Assembly: GCA_945897365.1 (NCBI GenBank)
Contig: CAMDFD010000020.1
Span: forward strand, 1-46,151
DNA: 46,151 bases
Direction of reading: 5' to 3'
From: Bordetella parapertussis
Lineage (GTDB): Bacteria > Pseudomonadota > Gammaproteobacteria > Burkholderiales > Burkholderiaceae_B
The position numbers were made by a program, and so were the translations under genes. Under the pieces are notes generated by a model, which worked only from the letters and a program-made list of their open reading frames with translations, was not told the origin of the DNA and did not search any database. Within the stretch, counting starts at the first letter, position 1. Every line of letters begins with the position of its first letter. Positions 34,726 through 42,775 of the stretch are shown piece after piece.

Positions 34726-36063
34726 TTATAGACCGTATGCTTTGGCGATCAAGGTGAGAGGGTGAGCCATCTCAGCTTTCGCCAAGCCGTTTTCTTCCAT
34801 ACCCTGCTGGATGTGATGGCCAGCGAGTTGACAATCCGAGCTGATGTAATCAGGGGTGTTATTTGCCATGGCTTTAAACACTGGCTTACCGATTTTCATT
34901 GCCGTAGCATGAAACTCTTTTTTCACACCCCACGTTCCTGAGTGGCCAGAGCAACGCTCAACCACATTGACTTCCGTACCAGGCACGAGTTTCAGCGTTT
35001 CCGCTGTCTTTTTGCCGACGTTTTGAACACGCGAGTGACAGGGGATGTGGTAGCTCACATGACCCAACTCTTCTTTAAAGTCAGTATTGAGTAAACCATC
35101 ACGGTTACGCGCGATGAAATATTCAAATGGATCCCACATTGCTGCCTTCACGAGCTGAACATCCACCTCGTCTGGGAACATTAAAGGCAACTCTTGTTTG
35201 AACATCAGCGTACAAGAGGGGATCGGCGTCATAATCGCATAACCTTCACGCGCCAGTTTCGCGAGTTTAGGAATGTTTTTATCTTTGTTCGCGGCCACCG
35301 ATTCAAGATCACCGAGCTCAAGCTTAGGCATGCCACAGCAGGCTTCTTTATCGACCAGCTCATAAGGAATCTGATTGTGCTCAAGGATCTTGATCAGGTC
35401 TTGGCCGATACCAGGCTCGTTGTAATTGATATAGCAAGTCGCGTAAATCGCAACTTTTCCGGGTGTTTTCTCGCCGTCTTCCACAGGCCACGCAGTCGAT
35501 GCAGTTGCCAGTTGAGGAAAGGTCTTGGGCGCATACTCTGGGATCCAAGCTTTCTTATCTACGCCAAGTGTCGACTCCATGACAGAGCGCATTGCGCCTG
35601 TACGATTAATCGCGTTGACAGCCTCCGTCACGATTGGAATACCCGCGAACATGCCAAACTTATCGGTCGAAGCAAGCAGCTTATCGCTCAGCTTGACATC
35701 GCCTTTTTTGAAATTCACGGCTTTCGCACGCAACATCAAGTGAGGAAAATCCAGATTCCATGGGTGTGGAGGCACATAAGGGCACTTGGTGACATAACAA
35801 ACGTCACAGAGGAAGCACTCGTCCACAACCTTGTCGTAGTCTTTTTTGTCGACGCCGTGCACTTCACCATCATCGGTCGCGTCAACCAGATCAAACAGTG
35901 TCGGGAACGAGCCGCAGAGGCTCAAGCACCGGCGACAGCCGTGGCACATATCAAACACACGTTCCATTTCTGTGTGAAGACTTTCCTCGTCATAGAAGTC
36001 TGGATTGGTCCAGTCTAAAGGATGACGGGTTGGCGCGTCGAGATTACCTTCGCGGTTTGACAT
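34726..36063 (-). CDS. GlpC/HdrB-like Fe-S oxidoreductase
   Basis: The 445-residue protein carries two ferredoxin-like 4Fe-4S sites: Cys40, 43, 46, 50 (CHGCRRCLSLC) and Cys83, 86, 89, 94 (CFLCDVCYVTKCP). Two C-terminal CCG-type domains follow: the first has EACCGMPKLE; the second is degenerate, reading ERCSGHSGTWG. The build resembles glycerol-3-phosphate dehydrogenase subunit C and heterodisulfide reductase subunits, without a flavin partner gene nearby. AAGGA lies before the ATG. Sitting between rubrerythrin and DUF3501 it likely passes electrons to rubrerythrin for peroxide removal; this is inference. Confidence 0.88.
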   Translation of the reverse strand: MSNREGNLDAPTRHPLDWTNPDFYDEESLHTEMERVFDMCHGCRRCLSLCGSFPTLFDLVDATDDGEVHGVDKKDYDKVVDECFLCDVCYVTKCPYVPPHPWNLDFPHLMLRAKAVNFKKGDVKLSDKLLASTDKFGMFAGIPIVTEAVNAINRTGAMRSVMESTLGVDKKAWIPEYAPKTFPQLATASTAWPVEDGEKTPGKVAIYATCYINYNEPGIGQDLIKILEHNQIPYELVDKEACCGMPKLELGDLESVAANKDKNIPKLAKLAREGYAIMTPIPSCTLMFKQELPLMFPDEVDVQLVKAAMWDPFEYFIARNRDGLLNTDFKEELGHVSYHIPCHSRVQNVGKKTAETLKLVPGTEVNVVERCSGHSGTWGVKKEFHATAMKIGKPVFKAMANNTPDYISSDCQLAGHHIQQGMEENGLAKAEMAHPLTLIAKAYGL

Positions 36064-36197
36064 AGCAGATCCTTAATTTTGTCACCCTGCGGTCGGGTGC
36101 AACGAAAATGATTGTGACCAGCAGAGCCGGCCACAGATAGTGCAATTCGAGCGACGGACATCAGACTTTGTCAGCCGCTCGCACTTCTCAAAAACGC

Positions 36198-36620
36198 TTA
36201 GTCAACCAAAGCGTCCAGAGCTTTCTGATAGCGATTGGCGTGTGAACGCTCGGCTTTTGCCAAGGTCTCAAACCAGTCAGCGATCTCGTCAAAGCCTTCG
36301 TCGCGAGCGATTTTGGCCATGCCGGGGTACATGTCTGTGTACTCGTGTGTTTCACCGTGCACTGCAGCTGTCAAATTTTGACGGCTGGAACCGATTGGCA
36401 AACCTGTTGCTGGATCACCCGATGCCTCGAGAAACTCGAGGTGACCGTGGGCGTGTCCTGTTTCGCCTTCTGCTGTCGAGCGGAACAATGCTGCAACGTC
36501 GTTTTGGCCTTCGATGTCAGCCTTGTTTGCGAAATACAAGTAGCGGCGGTTAGCCTGTGATTCGCCTGCGAATGCGTCCTTCAGGCACTGTTCGGTCTTT
36601 GAACCTTTGAGCTGGGCCAT
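36198..36620 (-). CDS. Rubrerythrin without rubredoxin domain
   Basis: The product has 140 residues from the ATG at 36620, which follows a perfect AGGAGG. It is the four-helix di-iron domain only: Glu20, Glu53-x-x-His56, Glu90 with Glu93, and Glu124-x-x-His127. Classical rubrerythrins (about 190 residues) add a C-terminal rubredoxin that delivers electrons for peroxide reduction; here that domain is absent, so an outside donor is needed. The Fe-S oxidoreductase 134 bases downstream is the obvious candidate. The protein is probably a cytoplasmic peroxidase. Confidence 0.92.
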   Translation of the reverse strand: MAQLKGSKTEQCLKDAFAGESQANRRYLYFANKADIEGQNDVAALFRSTAEGETGHAHGHLEFLEASGDPATGLPIGSSRQNLTAAVHGETHEYTDMYPGMAKIARDEGFDEIADWFETLAKAERSHANRYQKALDALVD

Positions 36621-36672
36621 ATAGCCTCCTGACAAATAAAAATATGAAGAAGAAGTGGAGTCTAGATCTATA

Positions 36673-36695
36673 GAGTCCGGTCAAAAAACCGACTC
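36673..36695. other. Leader hairpin upstream of rubrerythrin
   Basis: GAGTCCGGT and ACCGACTC pair over eight positions with one bulged C around CAAAAA. It lies about 53 bases before the rubrerythrin start, probably in the 5' leader. Confidence 0.45.
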
Positions 36696-36750
36696 AATCT
36701 CTACTCTTTTCATAGTGTATCCGGCAGAAATCTATAAAGGAAATTAAATT

Positions 36751-36767
36751 TATCTACTTTTTAGATA
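36751..36767. promoter_or_regulatory. Palindrome in the rubrerythrin control region
   Basis: TATCTA and TAGATA form a perfect six-base inverted repeat around CTTTT, about 130 bases before the start. It could be an operator. A T-run follows on the plus strand, so a weak terminator is the alternative, though no plus-strand gene ends here. Confidence 0.35.
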
Positions 36768-36796
36768 GTTTTTTCCTAATAGCTTGTAATAACGAA

Positions 36797-36826
36797 GGCT
36801 CTAAGGGTAAATACCCCCCTAGAGCC
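36797..36826 (-). terminator. Terminator after the amidohydrolase gene
   Basis: GGCTCTA and TAGAGCC, extended by GGG/CCC pairs, form a strong stem 12 bases past the amidohydrolase stop on the minus strand. The tail TTCGTTATT is moderately T-rich. Confidence 0.7.
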
Positions 36827-36838
36827 ACCTATGGCGTG

Positions 36839-38038
36839 TTAATTGACCTTTTCAGCCATCCAGCGCTCGGTTAAACGCACAAAGTAGCTGGCCCCGACGG
36901 GAATAATGGCATCATTGAAGTCATATGAGGTGTTATGCACCACGCAAGCGCCCTCACCATGCCCCTCAAGACGATGATGGCCCTCGCCGTTGCCTATAAA
37001 TGCGTAACAACCCGGCTTGGCCATCAACATATGCGCAAAATCCTCCGCGGCCATGACCCCAGGGAACTGGTCATTGACCATCTCGGGACCGACGATCTCC
37101 CGCATGACTTGAGCTGCAAACTGCGCTTCCTTGGCATGATTGACCACTGGAGGCGAGGCGCGCCTAAAGAAAATCTCGGCCTCACACTCGTGCGCCAAGG
37201 CAATCTGGACTGCAAGGGTGCGCAAACGCTCCTCCAATCGATCCAAGGCTGAGACTGAAAACGTACGAATCGTGCCACCTACTGCCGCCACATCCGGTAT
37301 GACGTTGGGCGCAACGGAGCCCTCAAGCTGCGTCACCGCTAGCAAAGCACGCTCTGTACTCGGGATGACTTTTGCCACCAAACCTTGCAATGCTTGGGCA
37401 AACTCCAAGGCGGGCGCGATCGGATCCGTTCCCGTATGCGGTAAAGAAGCATGCGTTCCCTGACCCTTCATCTTGACTTTGAAGGTATTGCTCGAGGCCA
37501 TGAAAGGCCCGTTATTTAAGGCAAAGCCGCCCACATTGCCGATCGAGAAGTTGTGCAATCCAAATACCGCCTCACAGGGGAAGCGCTCGAACAACCCATC
37601 CTCGATCATCTTCTTGGCACCCGCTTTACCCATTTCCTCAGCAGGCTGAAACACAAAGTTCACCGTGCCATTGAAATTGCGCGTCTGAGATAAGTGCCAA
37701 GCGGCGGCGAGCAGCATGGTCGTGTGCCCGTCATGACCACACGCATGCATCTTTCCATCATTCGTAGACTTGTGCTCAAACTCATTGATCTCCTGCAAGG
37801 GCAAGGCATCAAGATCGGCACGCAAACTTAAAGTCCGGCCGCCCTCACCGACTTTCAAGACGCCCACGACGCCAGTGCCCGCGATGCCGCGATGCACTTC
37901 GATCCCCCACTCCTTGAGGAAGGTCGCGACAATCTCAGAGGTGCGGTGTTCATCGAAACCGAGCTCAGGATGGGCGTGAATATCACGGCGGATTTTGATA
38001 AAGCGGCTGTAATCCGCAAACGCATCGACGAGTTTCAT
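36839..38038 (-). CDS. M20-family amidohydrolase (hippurate hydrolase-like)
   Basis: The 399-residue metalloenzyme removes acyl groups from N-acylated amino acids or amides. Metal ligands are in MHACGHDGHTTMLL (about 100-113), PAEEMGKAGA, and GLHNFSIG; the dimerisation domain is in the middle and the last His lies in VVHNTSYDFND. GGAG lies 11 bases before the ATG at 38038; an extension to 38107 runs into the BKACE gene and is not used. It is the last gene of a group with BKACE and a 3-hydroxyacid dehydrogenase. The substrate may be an N-acyl conjugate whose product enters that pathway. Confidence 0.88.
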   Translation of the reverse strand: MKLVDAFADYSRFIKIRRDIHAHPELGFDEHRTSEIVATFLKEWGIEVHRGIAGTGVVGVLKVGEGGRTLSLRADLDALPLQEINEFEHKSTNDGKMHACGHDGHTTMLLAAAWHLSQTRNFNGTVNFVFQPAEEMGKAGAKKMIEDGLFERFPCEAVFGLHNFSIGNVGGFALNNGPFMASSNTFKVKMKGQGTHASLPHTGTDPIAPALEFAQALQGLVAKVIPSTERALLAVTQLEGSVAPNVIPDVAAVGGTIRTFSVSALDRLEERLRTLAVQIALAHECEAEIFFRRASPPVVNHAKEAQFAAQVMREIVGPEMVNDQFPGVMAAEDFAHMLMAKPGCYAFIGNGEGHHRLEGHGEGACVVHNTSYDFNDAIIPVGASYFVRLTERWMAEKVN

Positions 38039-38054
38039 ATTTAAGCTGCTCCAA

Positions 38055-38987
38055 TTAAAAGTTAACGTTGTTGCCGCCCTTGAGACCCAAGATATCGCGC
38101 GCCTCATCGGGCGTCGCGACCTCGCAGTTCAAGGCTTCTAAAACCGTACGAATACGCGTCACCTGTTCAGCATTGGATGCCGCCATCTTGCCAGGCCCAA
38201 TCCACAGAGAGTCCTCAAGACCCACGCGCACATGCGAACCCATCGCAGCGCCCATCGTTGCCAAGGGGATCTGGTTGCGACCTGCGCCTAGGATCGACCA
38301 CTGATACTGATTGCCAAACAAACGGTCCGCCGTGCGACGCATGTGCATCAGATCTTCTGGGTGAGGGCCAATGCCGCCCAAAATTCCAAATACCGATTGA
38401 ATAAAAATAGGCCCTTTCACCAGACCCTTTTCGGCGAAATGCGACAAGTTGTATAGGTGGCTAATGTCGTAACACTCAAATTCAAAACGTGTGCCGTTTT
38501 CGGAGCCGCGTCTTAAGATCGTTTCGATATCTTTATAGGTGTTTTTAAAAACGAGATCGCGACTGTTTTCAAGATGCTGACGCTCCCACTCGTGTTTGAA
38601 CTCTTTAAAGCGATCCAGCATCGGGAACAGTCCGAAATTCATCGATCCCATATTGAGTGAGGCGACTTCGGGCTGAAAAGTCATCGCCGGACGCATACGC
38701 TCCTCAACCGTCATGTGCGGACTCCCTCCCGTCGTGATGTTGATCACGGCATTGGTCGCAGCTTTGATTTCTTTTAAAAATGGTCGAAAAAACTCAGGAT
38801 CTTGCGTTGGCTTGCCATCCTTAGGATCTCGCGCGTGCAGATGCAAGATCGCGGCACCCGCACGGGCCGCATCAATCGCCGACTTGGCGATTTCCTCAGC
38901 AGTGACGGGAAGATGGGGCGACATGCTCGGGGTATGAATCGCTCCCGTTGCCGCACAGGTAATAATGACTTTTCGCGCGCTGGCCAT
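38055..38987 (-). CDS. Beta-keto acid cleavage enzyme (BKACE, DUF849)
   Basis: BKACE proteins use zinc to react a beta-keto acid with acetyl-CoA, giving acetoacetate and a new acyl-CoA. The 310 residues show the hallmark ITCAATGAIHTPSMSPHLP (9-27), the zinc pair His49 and His51 in LHLHARDP, and NITTGGSP near 84. GGAG precedes the ATG. The first characterised member acts on 3-keto-5-aminohexanoate; other members act on dehydrocarnitine and related acids. The dehydrogenase encoded just upstream could make the keto acid. The substrate side chain cannot be deduced here. Confidence 0.9.
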   Translation of the reverse strand: MASARKVIITCAATGAIHTPSMSPHLPVTAEEIAKSAIDAARAGAAILHLHARDPKDGKPTQDPEFFRPFLKEIKAATNAVINITTGGSPHMTVEERMRPAMTFQPEVASLNMGSMNFGLFPMLDRFKEFKHEWERQHLENSRDLVFKNTYKDIETILRRGSENGTRFEFECYDISHLYNLSHFAEKGLVKGPIFIQSVFGILGGIGPHPEDLMHMRRTADRLFGNQYQWSILGAGRNQIPLATMGAAMGSHVRVGLEDSLWIGPGKMAASNAEQVTRIRTVLEALNCEVATPDEARDILGLKGGNNVNF

Positions 38988-39046
38988 ACTGACTCCATGT
39001 CTTTACGTTTGAATAAATACGTGATGAAACTTCCTAGCTTAAGCCA

Positions 39047-39970
39047 TTACTCTGCTGACTTTTTATGCGCCGCCAAGGCCATCAATCGCCGATCTCGCCA
39101 GAGTCGCCGCTCAAGCAATTTTTCCTTTGGCAACGCAGCACGTCTTTGCGACTCAAGTTTTTCGATTACCGCTTCTGACCACGGCTCGGTTGAGGTCTGT
39201 TCAGTAGAAATAGACTGATACATATCGTTAAAGCGTCTGGCGTAATCTGCCAGACCGTCAGGTGCATTCAGGTCGATCGTTTCAAAAGGCCCCATAAAGG
39301 ACCACCGCAAACCAAGACCCTCGCGCACCGTCACATCTAGCCCCTCGGCATCGACATAACCCTGCTCGACCAATCTAAAAGCTTCGCGCAACAGCGCACC
39401 TTGCAAACGATTGAGGACAAAGCCCTTGAGCTCGCGATGAATCTTGACGGGTTTTTGACCAACACCCTGCATCACATCCCAGGTTTGCTGCACCACCTTG
39501 GCGTCGGTCCAGGGTGCACCACAAATCTCAACGACAGGAACGAGATAGGGAGGATTGACTGGATGCGCAATGAGGCACCGCGCGCGTCCGGCAAGCGCTT
39601 CTGTAAAAGCAGAAGCCGGAATGCTCGAGGTGGAGCTCGCCAGAATCGTCGCGGGCGGCGCGAGAGCATCCATGCGGGCAAAGATCTCTTTTTTCATTTC
39701 AAGCCGCTCAGGCAAACTTTCTTGCACATAGTCTGCGCCGGCCATCGCCTCTTCGAGCGTGGCACATCCACTTATTCGTGAAACAAGGCCCTTAGGGTCG
39801 TCAATCAAACCCGCACTTTGGAGGTCTGCGACCTGTTTTTCAATCAGCTTGGCTGCACCACTGACTGCCGCCGGATCACCATCCCACATCTTGACGGAAT
39901 GACCGCCGCGGGCGAACACAATCGCCCATGCCTGTCCGACCAACCCCGAGCCCACAATTGCGATCTTCAT
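39047..39970 (-). CDS. 3-Hydroxyacid dehydrogenase, lambda-crystallin/L-gulonate type
   Basis: The 307-residue NAD-dependent enzyme has the GxGxxG fold at residues 7-12 (GSGLVG), an active-site Ser-Thr stretch ASSTSSI, the catalytic His in AHPVNPPYLVPVVE, and the C-terminal GFVLNRLQGALLREAFRLVE and GLGLRWSFMGPFETIDLN segments (in outline). The last two match lambda-crystallin/L-gulonate 3-dehydrogenases more than fatty-acid enzymes. It is followed after 59 bases by BKACE, so it probably oxidises a free 3-hydroxyacid to the beta-keto acid that BKACE cleaves. L-carnitine dehydrogenase is a related alternative. Confidence 0.86.
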   Translation of the reverse strand: MKIAIVGSGLVGQAWAIVFARGGHSVKMWDGDPAAVSGAAKLIEKQVADLQSAGLIDDPKGLVSRISGCATLEEAMAGADYVQESLPERLEMKKEIFARMDALAPPATILASSTSSIPASAFTEALAGRARCLIAHPVNPPYLVPVVEICGAPWTDAKVVQQTWDVMQGVGQKPVKIHRELKGFVLNRLQGALLREAFRLVEQGYVDAEGLDVTVREGLGLRWSFMGPFETIDLNAPDGLADYARRFNDMYQSISTEQTSTEPWSEAVIEKLESQRRAALPKEKLLERRLWRDRRLMALAAHKKSAE

Positions 39971-40008
39971 ATGCCCCTCAATGCGTTTAATTTTTCACAA
40001 TAATACGT

Positions 40009-40794
40009 TTATGTCAGCACCAGCAAGCGATTTGCGTCCTTAGGGTGTGTCATCACAGTCCAATCCAAATCAAAGGCCTGCTTGAGCGTCTCTGGCGTCA
40101 GAACTTCACTTGGTAAACCTTGCGCGACGACGCTCCCTCCATTGAGCAAAACAAGACGATCGCAATGTCGCGCCGCCACGTTGAGGTCATGCATCACGAT
40201 CAGTACGCCAATCCGAGCGATCCCGACCAATTGCTCCAACACCTGCATAAACTGAAGCTGATGTCTGGGATCGAGGCTGGCCAGTGGTTCGTCTAAAAGC
40301 AAATAGGCTACACCCTGGTAATGCTCGATCGCAAAGCACTGAACAAGCGCGCGCGCGAGCTGCGCTCTTTGTTGCTCCCCCCCGGAAAGTGCCGTGTAAA
40401 GGCTTGCTTGGAGCGAAGACAACTCAGTCAGCATCAACGCACGCTGCGACCATTGCTCAACCTGCTGTGGATGCGCCTGAGAAAACGGGTATGCGCCCAT
40501 CTGCGCGACTTCAAGTACGCTCAAGTCAAAACTCAAACTCGACTGCTGGGTCACCACCGCACGCTGCTGCGCAAGATCTAACGCAGAGCATGTATCTAGA
40601 TCAATCGCATCGAGTTTGATGACCCCTTGCGCTGGCGAGAGATCCCCCGCGAATGCCGCGAGGAGCGTCGACTTACCCGCTCCATTGGGACCAAGCAATC
40701 CCACAAGCTCTCCGGGTGCGATCGCCACGGAAACGTCGCGCAACACGACGCGCCGATCCCGTTCAAGCGTGAGATGAGAGGATTGAATCGTCAA
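40009..40794 (-). CDS. Heme-type ABC transporter ATP-binding protein, HmuV-like
   Basis: The product is a single ABC ATPase. Visible are Walker A GPNGAGKST, the Q-loop AVVTQQSS, signature ALSGGEQQRAQLARAL, Walker B YLLLDEPLASLD, and the switch His in VMHDLN. The N-terminal pattern IQSSHLTLERDRRVVLRDVS and overall length (about 261) match HmuV of heme import systems. I place the start at the TTG overlapping the stop of the glutathione S-transferase gene (TTGA); an open frame back to 40848 lies inside that gene. No permease, receptor or TonB-dependent receptor is next to it. Confidence 0.8.
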   Translation of the reverse strand: MTIQSSHLTLERDRRVVLRDVSVAIAPGELVGLLGPNGAGKSTLLAAFAGDLSPAQGVIKLDAIDLDTCSALDLAQQRAVVTQQSSLSFDLSVLEVAQMGAYPFSQAHPQQVEQWSQRALMLTELSSLQASLYTALSGGEQQRAQLARALVQCFAIEHYQGVAYLLLDEPLASLDPRHQLQFMQVLEQLVGIARIGVLIVMHDLNVAARHCDRLVLLNGGSVVAQGLPSEVLTPETLKQAFDLDWTVMTHPKDANRLLVLT

Positions 40795-41387
40795 GCGATT
40801 GGGACAGTCTTGGCCATCGGTGGCAAACTCACTACACTCGCGTACCAAGCCTCCAGCTTAGGATGACCGGGACGCCATGGCTCATGCGCAAAGCGAAAGT
40901 CCAAATAACCTAAGGCGCATGCGACCGCAATATCGCCAACTGTCTTGAGAGCACCCAAGCTCGCCGCTTCTTTTTCCAACACATCGACCGCGCGTGCGAC
41001 TTTGCCACGCTGCAAATCGATATAACCCACGCGACCTTCATCTTGGGGCAAGGCAATTTCACGACGGCGCGGTTGGCTCGCATCCAAGATGCCATCACCA
41101 ATCGCCTGTAAACGTAACGCAGCCCAACGTGCAGGCCCCGCGGCAGGGAACAAGGCAGGTGCACTGCCGATACTGTCCAGAAACTCGCAAATTACAGGGC
41201 TGTCGAATAAGGCAACACCCTCATCATTAATGAGTGTAGGCACTTTACCCAGCGGGTTTGAATTGGACAATACAGGGTCTGTCGTGGCAATGGTCCACTT
41301 TTCTAGTTGCTGATCGATTCCTCGTGCAATCGCACAAGCCATCACTTTACGAACATATGGACTCGCGCCTGAAGCGGTAATTTTCAT
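40791..41387 (-). CDS. Glutathione S-transferase family protein
   Basis: The 198-residue protein has a thioredoxin-like N-terminal domain with ASPYVRKVMACA (8-19), the cis-Pro region GKVPTLI, and the ADS-like FDSPVICEFLD glutathione contact. The C-terminal helical domain follows, with ALGYLDFRF. It probably conjugates or reduces small electrophiles in the cytoplasm. It diverges from the alpha-hydroxyacid dehydrogenase gene across 185 bases and overlaps the HmuV-like gene by four bases. Confidence 0.88.
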   Translation of the reverse strand: MKITASGASPYVRKVMACAIARGIDQQLEKWTIATTDPVLSNSNPLGKVPTLINDEGVALFDSPVICEFLDSIGSAPALFPAAGPARWAALRLQAIGDGILDASQPRRREIALPQDEGRVGYIDLQRGKVARAVDVLEKEAASLGALKTVGDIAVACALGYLDFRFAHEPWRPGHPKLEAWYASVVSLPPMAKTVPIA

Positions 41388-41439
41388 AAAAACATCCGAT
41401 TGAATAGGTGGATCAATAAAAATAAGTGTAAGGATAAAA

Positions 41440-41468
41440 TTGATCTATTTGTACTACAAAATTATCAT
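41440..41468 (+). promoter_or_regulatory. Sigma-70 promoter of the alpha-hydroxyacid dehydrogenase gene
   Basis: TTGATC (41440-41445) and TATCAT (41463-41468) are 17 bases apart, four of six and five of six to consensus. Transcription would begin near 41475, about 100 bases before the ATG. Confidence 0.45.
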
Positions 41469-41572
41469 TCTCGGCAGTGCTGCTTTGCAGCAAATGTCGA
41501 TTACCATGCAAGGAGCGGTCTGTAGTAAATTTTGTTAAGAGAATTCGCACCCAAGACGCCTACGGACACGCC

Positions 41573-42721
41573 ATGCCAACACCCATCAATCTTCACGACT
41601 TCAGAGCGCTCGCCCAACGCAGGCTGCCAAAAATCGCTTTTGACTTTATCGATGGCGGTGCCGATGACGAGCTCGGCATGCTTCGCAATCGAGAAGCTTT
41701 TTCAAAGTATCAACTGCTGCCGCGATACTTAGTTGATGTGACCCAACGCGATCAGTCTGTCGAACTCTTCGGTCGCACCTATTCCAGTCCAATCGGCATT
41801 TCTCCCACCGGAATGGCCGGCCTGTTCCGAACTGGCGCGGACGCGATGCTCGCCGCCGCTGCAAAAAAGGCGAATGTCCCATTCCTTTTATCGAGCGCGA
41901 GCAATCTAAAAATCGAAGAAGCTGCCCAAATCGCGCCAGACAATGTTTGGTTTCAAATGTATGCCACCAGTGATCCGCGCATCAACCTCGATCTGGTCAA
42001 AAGAGCTCGCGATGCAAATGTAGGCGTGCTCGTGATCACCGTCGACGTGCCTGTGAATTCCAACAGAGAACGCAATCGTCGCAATGGCTTCACGCGCCCC
42101 TTTAGGATGACGCCCGCCATCATGCTCGATGCGTTGACCAAACCGAGCTGGGTCCTGGAGTATTTAAAAGCAGGCGGCATGCCGATGATGAGCAATTGGC
42201 AACCCTATGCCAAACCTGGTGCCTCGGCCGACGAAGTCGCAGACATGTATGGCACCTTGACACCCGCAGCCATGACAAGCTGGGACACTGTCGCAGCGAT
42301 TAGGGATCAATGGTCAGGCCCACTGGTGATCAAAGGGCTTCTTCATCCCGATGATGCGACGCAAGCCGTCCACGCTGGGGCCCAAGGCATCATTGTTTCA
42401 AATCATGGCGCGCGACAACTTGACAATGCGCCCTCGCCGCTCACCATGCTGCCGGCGATTAAAGCAGCCGTCGGCGATCGTGCGACCTTGATGCTGGATA
42501 GCGGTGTAAGACGAGGCTCAGATGTGGTGGTGGCGAAGTGCTTGGGTGCGCAAAGCTGCATTTTTGGACGCCCCACGCTCTATGCGGTTGCCGCGCTCGG
42601 GCAAGATGGTGCCGATCAAGTACTAGCCATCATGCGCAAAGAAGTCGATGCGATTTTGACACAAATAGGTTGTGGGCAATTCAACCAGCTCGATCGTCGC
42701 TATCTTCAACCATCGGCCTGA
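41573..42721 (+). CDS. FMN-dependent alpha-hydroxyacid dehydrogenase
   Basis: The 382-residue enzyme belongs to the glycolate oxidase / L-lactate and mandelate dehydrogenase family. Marks are DFIDGGADDELG near 27, SPIGISPTGMAGLF, the FMN-binding Lys in LVIKGLL, the catalytic His and Arg in SNHGARQLD, and LMLDSGVRRGSDVV. The ATG at 41573 matches the family N-terminus; a frame open to 41477 has no support. No membrane-anchor insertion was recognised in the middle loop. It would oxidise an L-2-hydroxyacid to the keto acid. The gene stands alone between divergent and convergent neighbours. Confidence 0.88.
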   Translation: MPTPINLHDFRALAQRRLPKIAFDFIDGGADDELGMLRNREAFSKYQLLPRYLVDVTQRDQSVELFGRTYSSPIGISPTGMAGLFRTGADAMLAAAAKKANVPFLLSSASNLKIEEAAQIAPDNVWFQMYATSDPRINLDLVKRARDANVGVLVITVDVPVNSNRERNRRNGFTRPFRMTPAIMLDALTKPSWVLEYLKAGGMPMMSNWQPYAKPGASADEVADMYGTLTPAAMTSWDTVAAIRDQWSGPLVIKGLLHPDDATQAVHAGAQGIIVSNHGARQLDNAPSPLTMLPAIKAAVGDRATLMLDSGVRRGSDVVVAKCLGAQSCIFGRPTLYAVAALGQDGADQVLAIMRKEVDAILTQIGCGQFNQLDRRYLQPSA

Positions 42722-42741
42722 ACACCAGCGCGCATGATGCC

Positions 42742-42775
42742 TTGATTTGTTGTGCTTAAACGCTCAACAAATCAA
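42742..42775. terminator. Perfect hairpin between convergent genes
   Basis: TTGATTTGTTG and CAACAAATCAA form an 11-pair perfect stem around a 12-base loop that holds the stop codon of the minus-strand oxidoreductase. No T-run follows, so its role as a terminator is uncertain. Confidence 0.45.

Noticed and set aside
35194..36018. Long open frame on the plus strand opposite the Fe-S oxidoreductase
   Set aside because: It mirrors the codons of the clearly conserved minus-strand gene, shows no motif and has no ribosome site; it is a shadow.
38055..39970. An L-carnitine degradation operon
   Set aside because: BKACE next to a dehydrogenase fits, but the dehydrogenase is closer to the lambda-crystallin/L-gulonate type and no betainyl-CoA thioesterase is adjacent.
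40009..40848. A full heme uptake operon
   Set aside because: Only the ATPase is present; the neighbours are a GST and a 3-hydroxyacid dehydrogenase.
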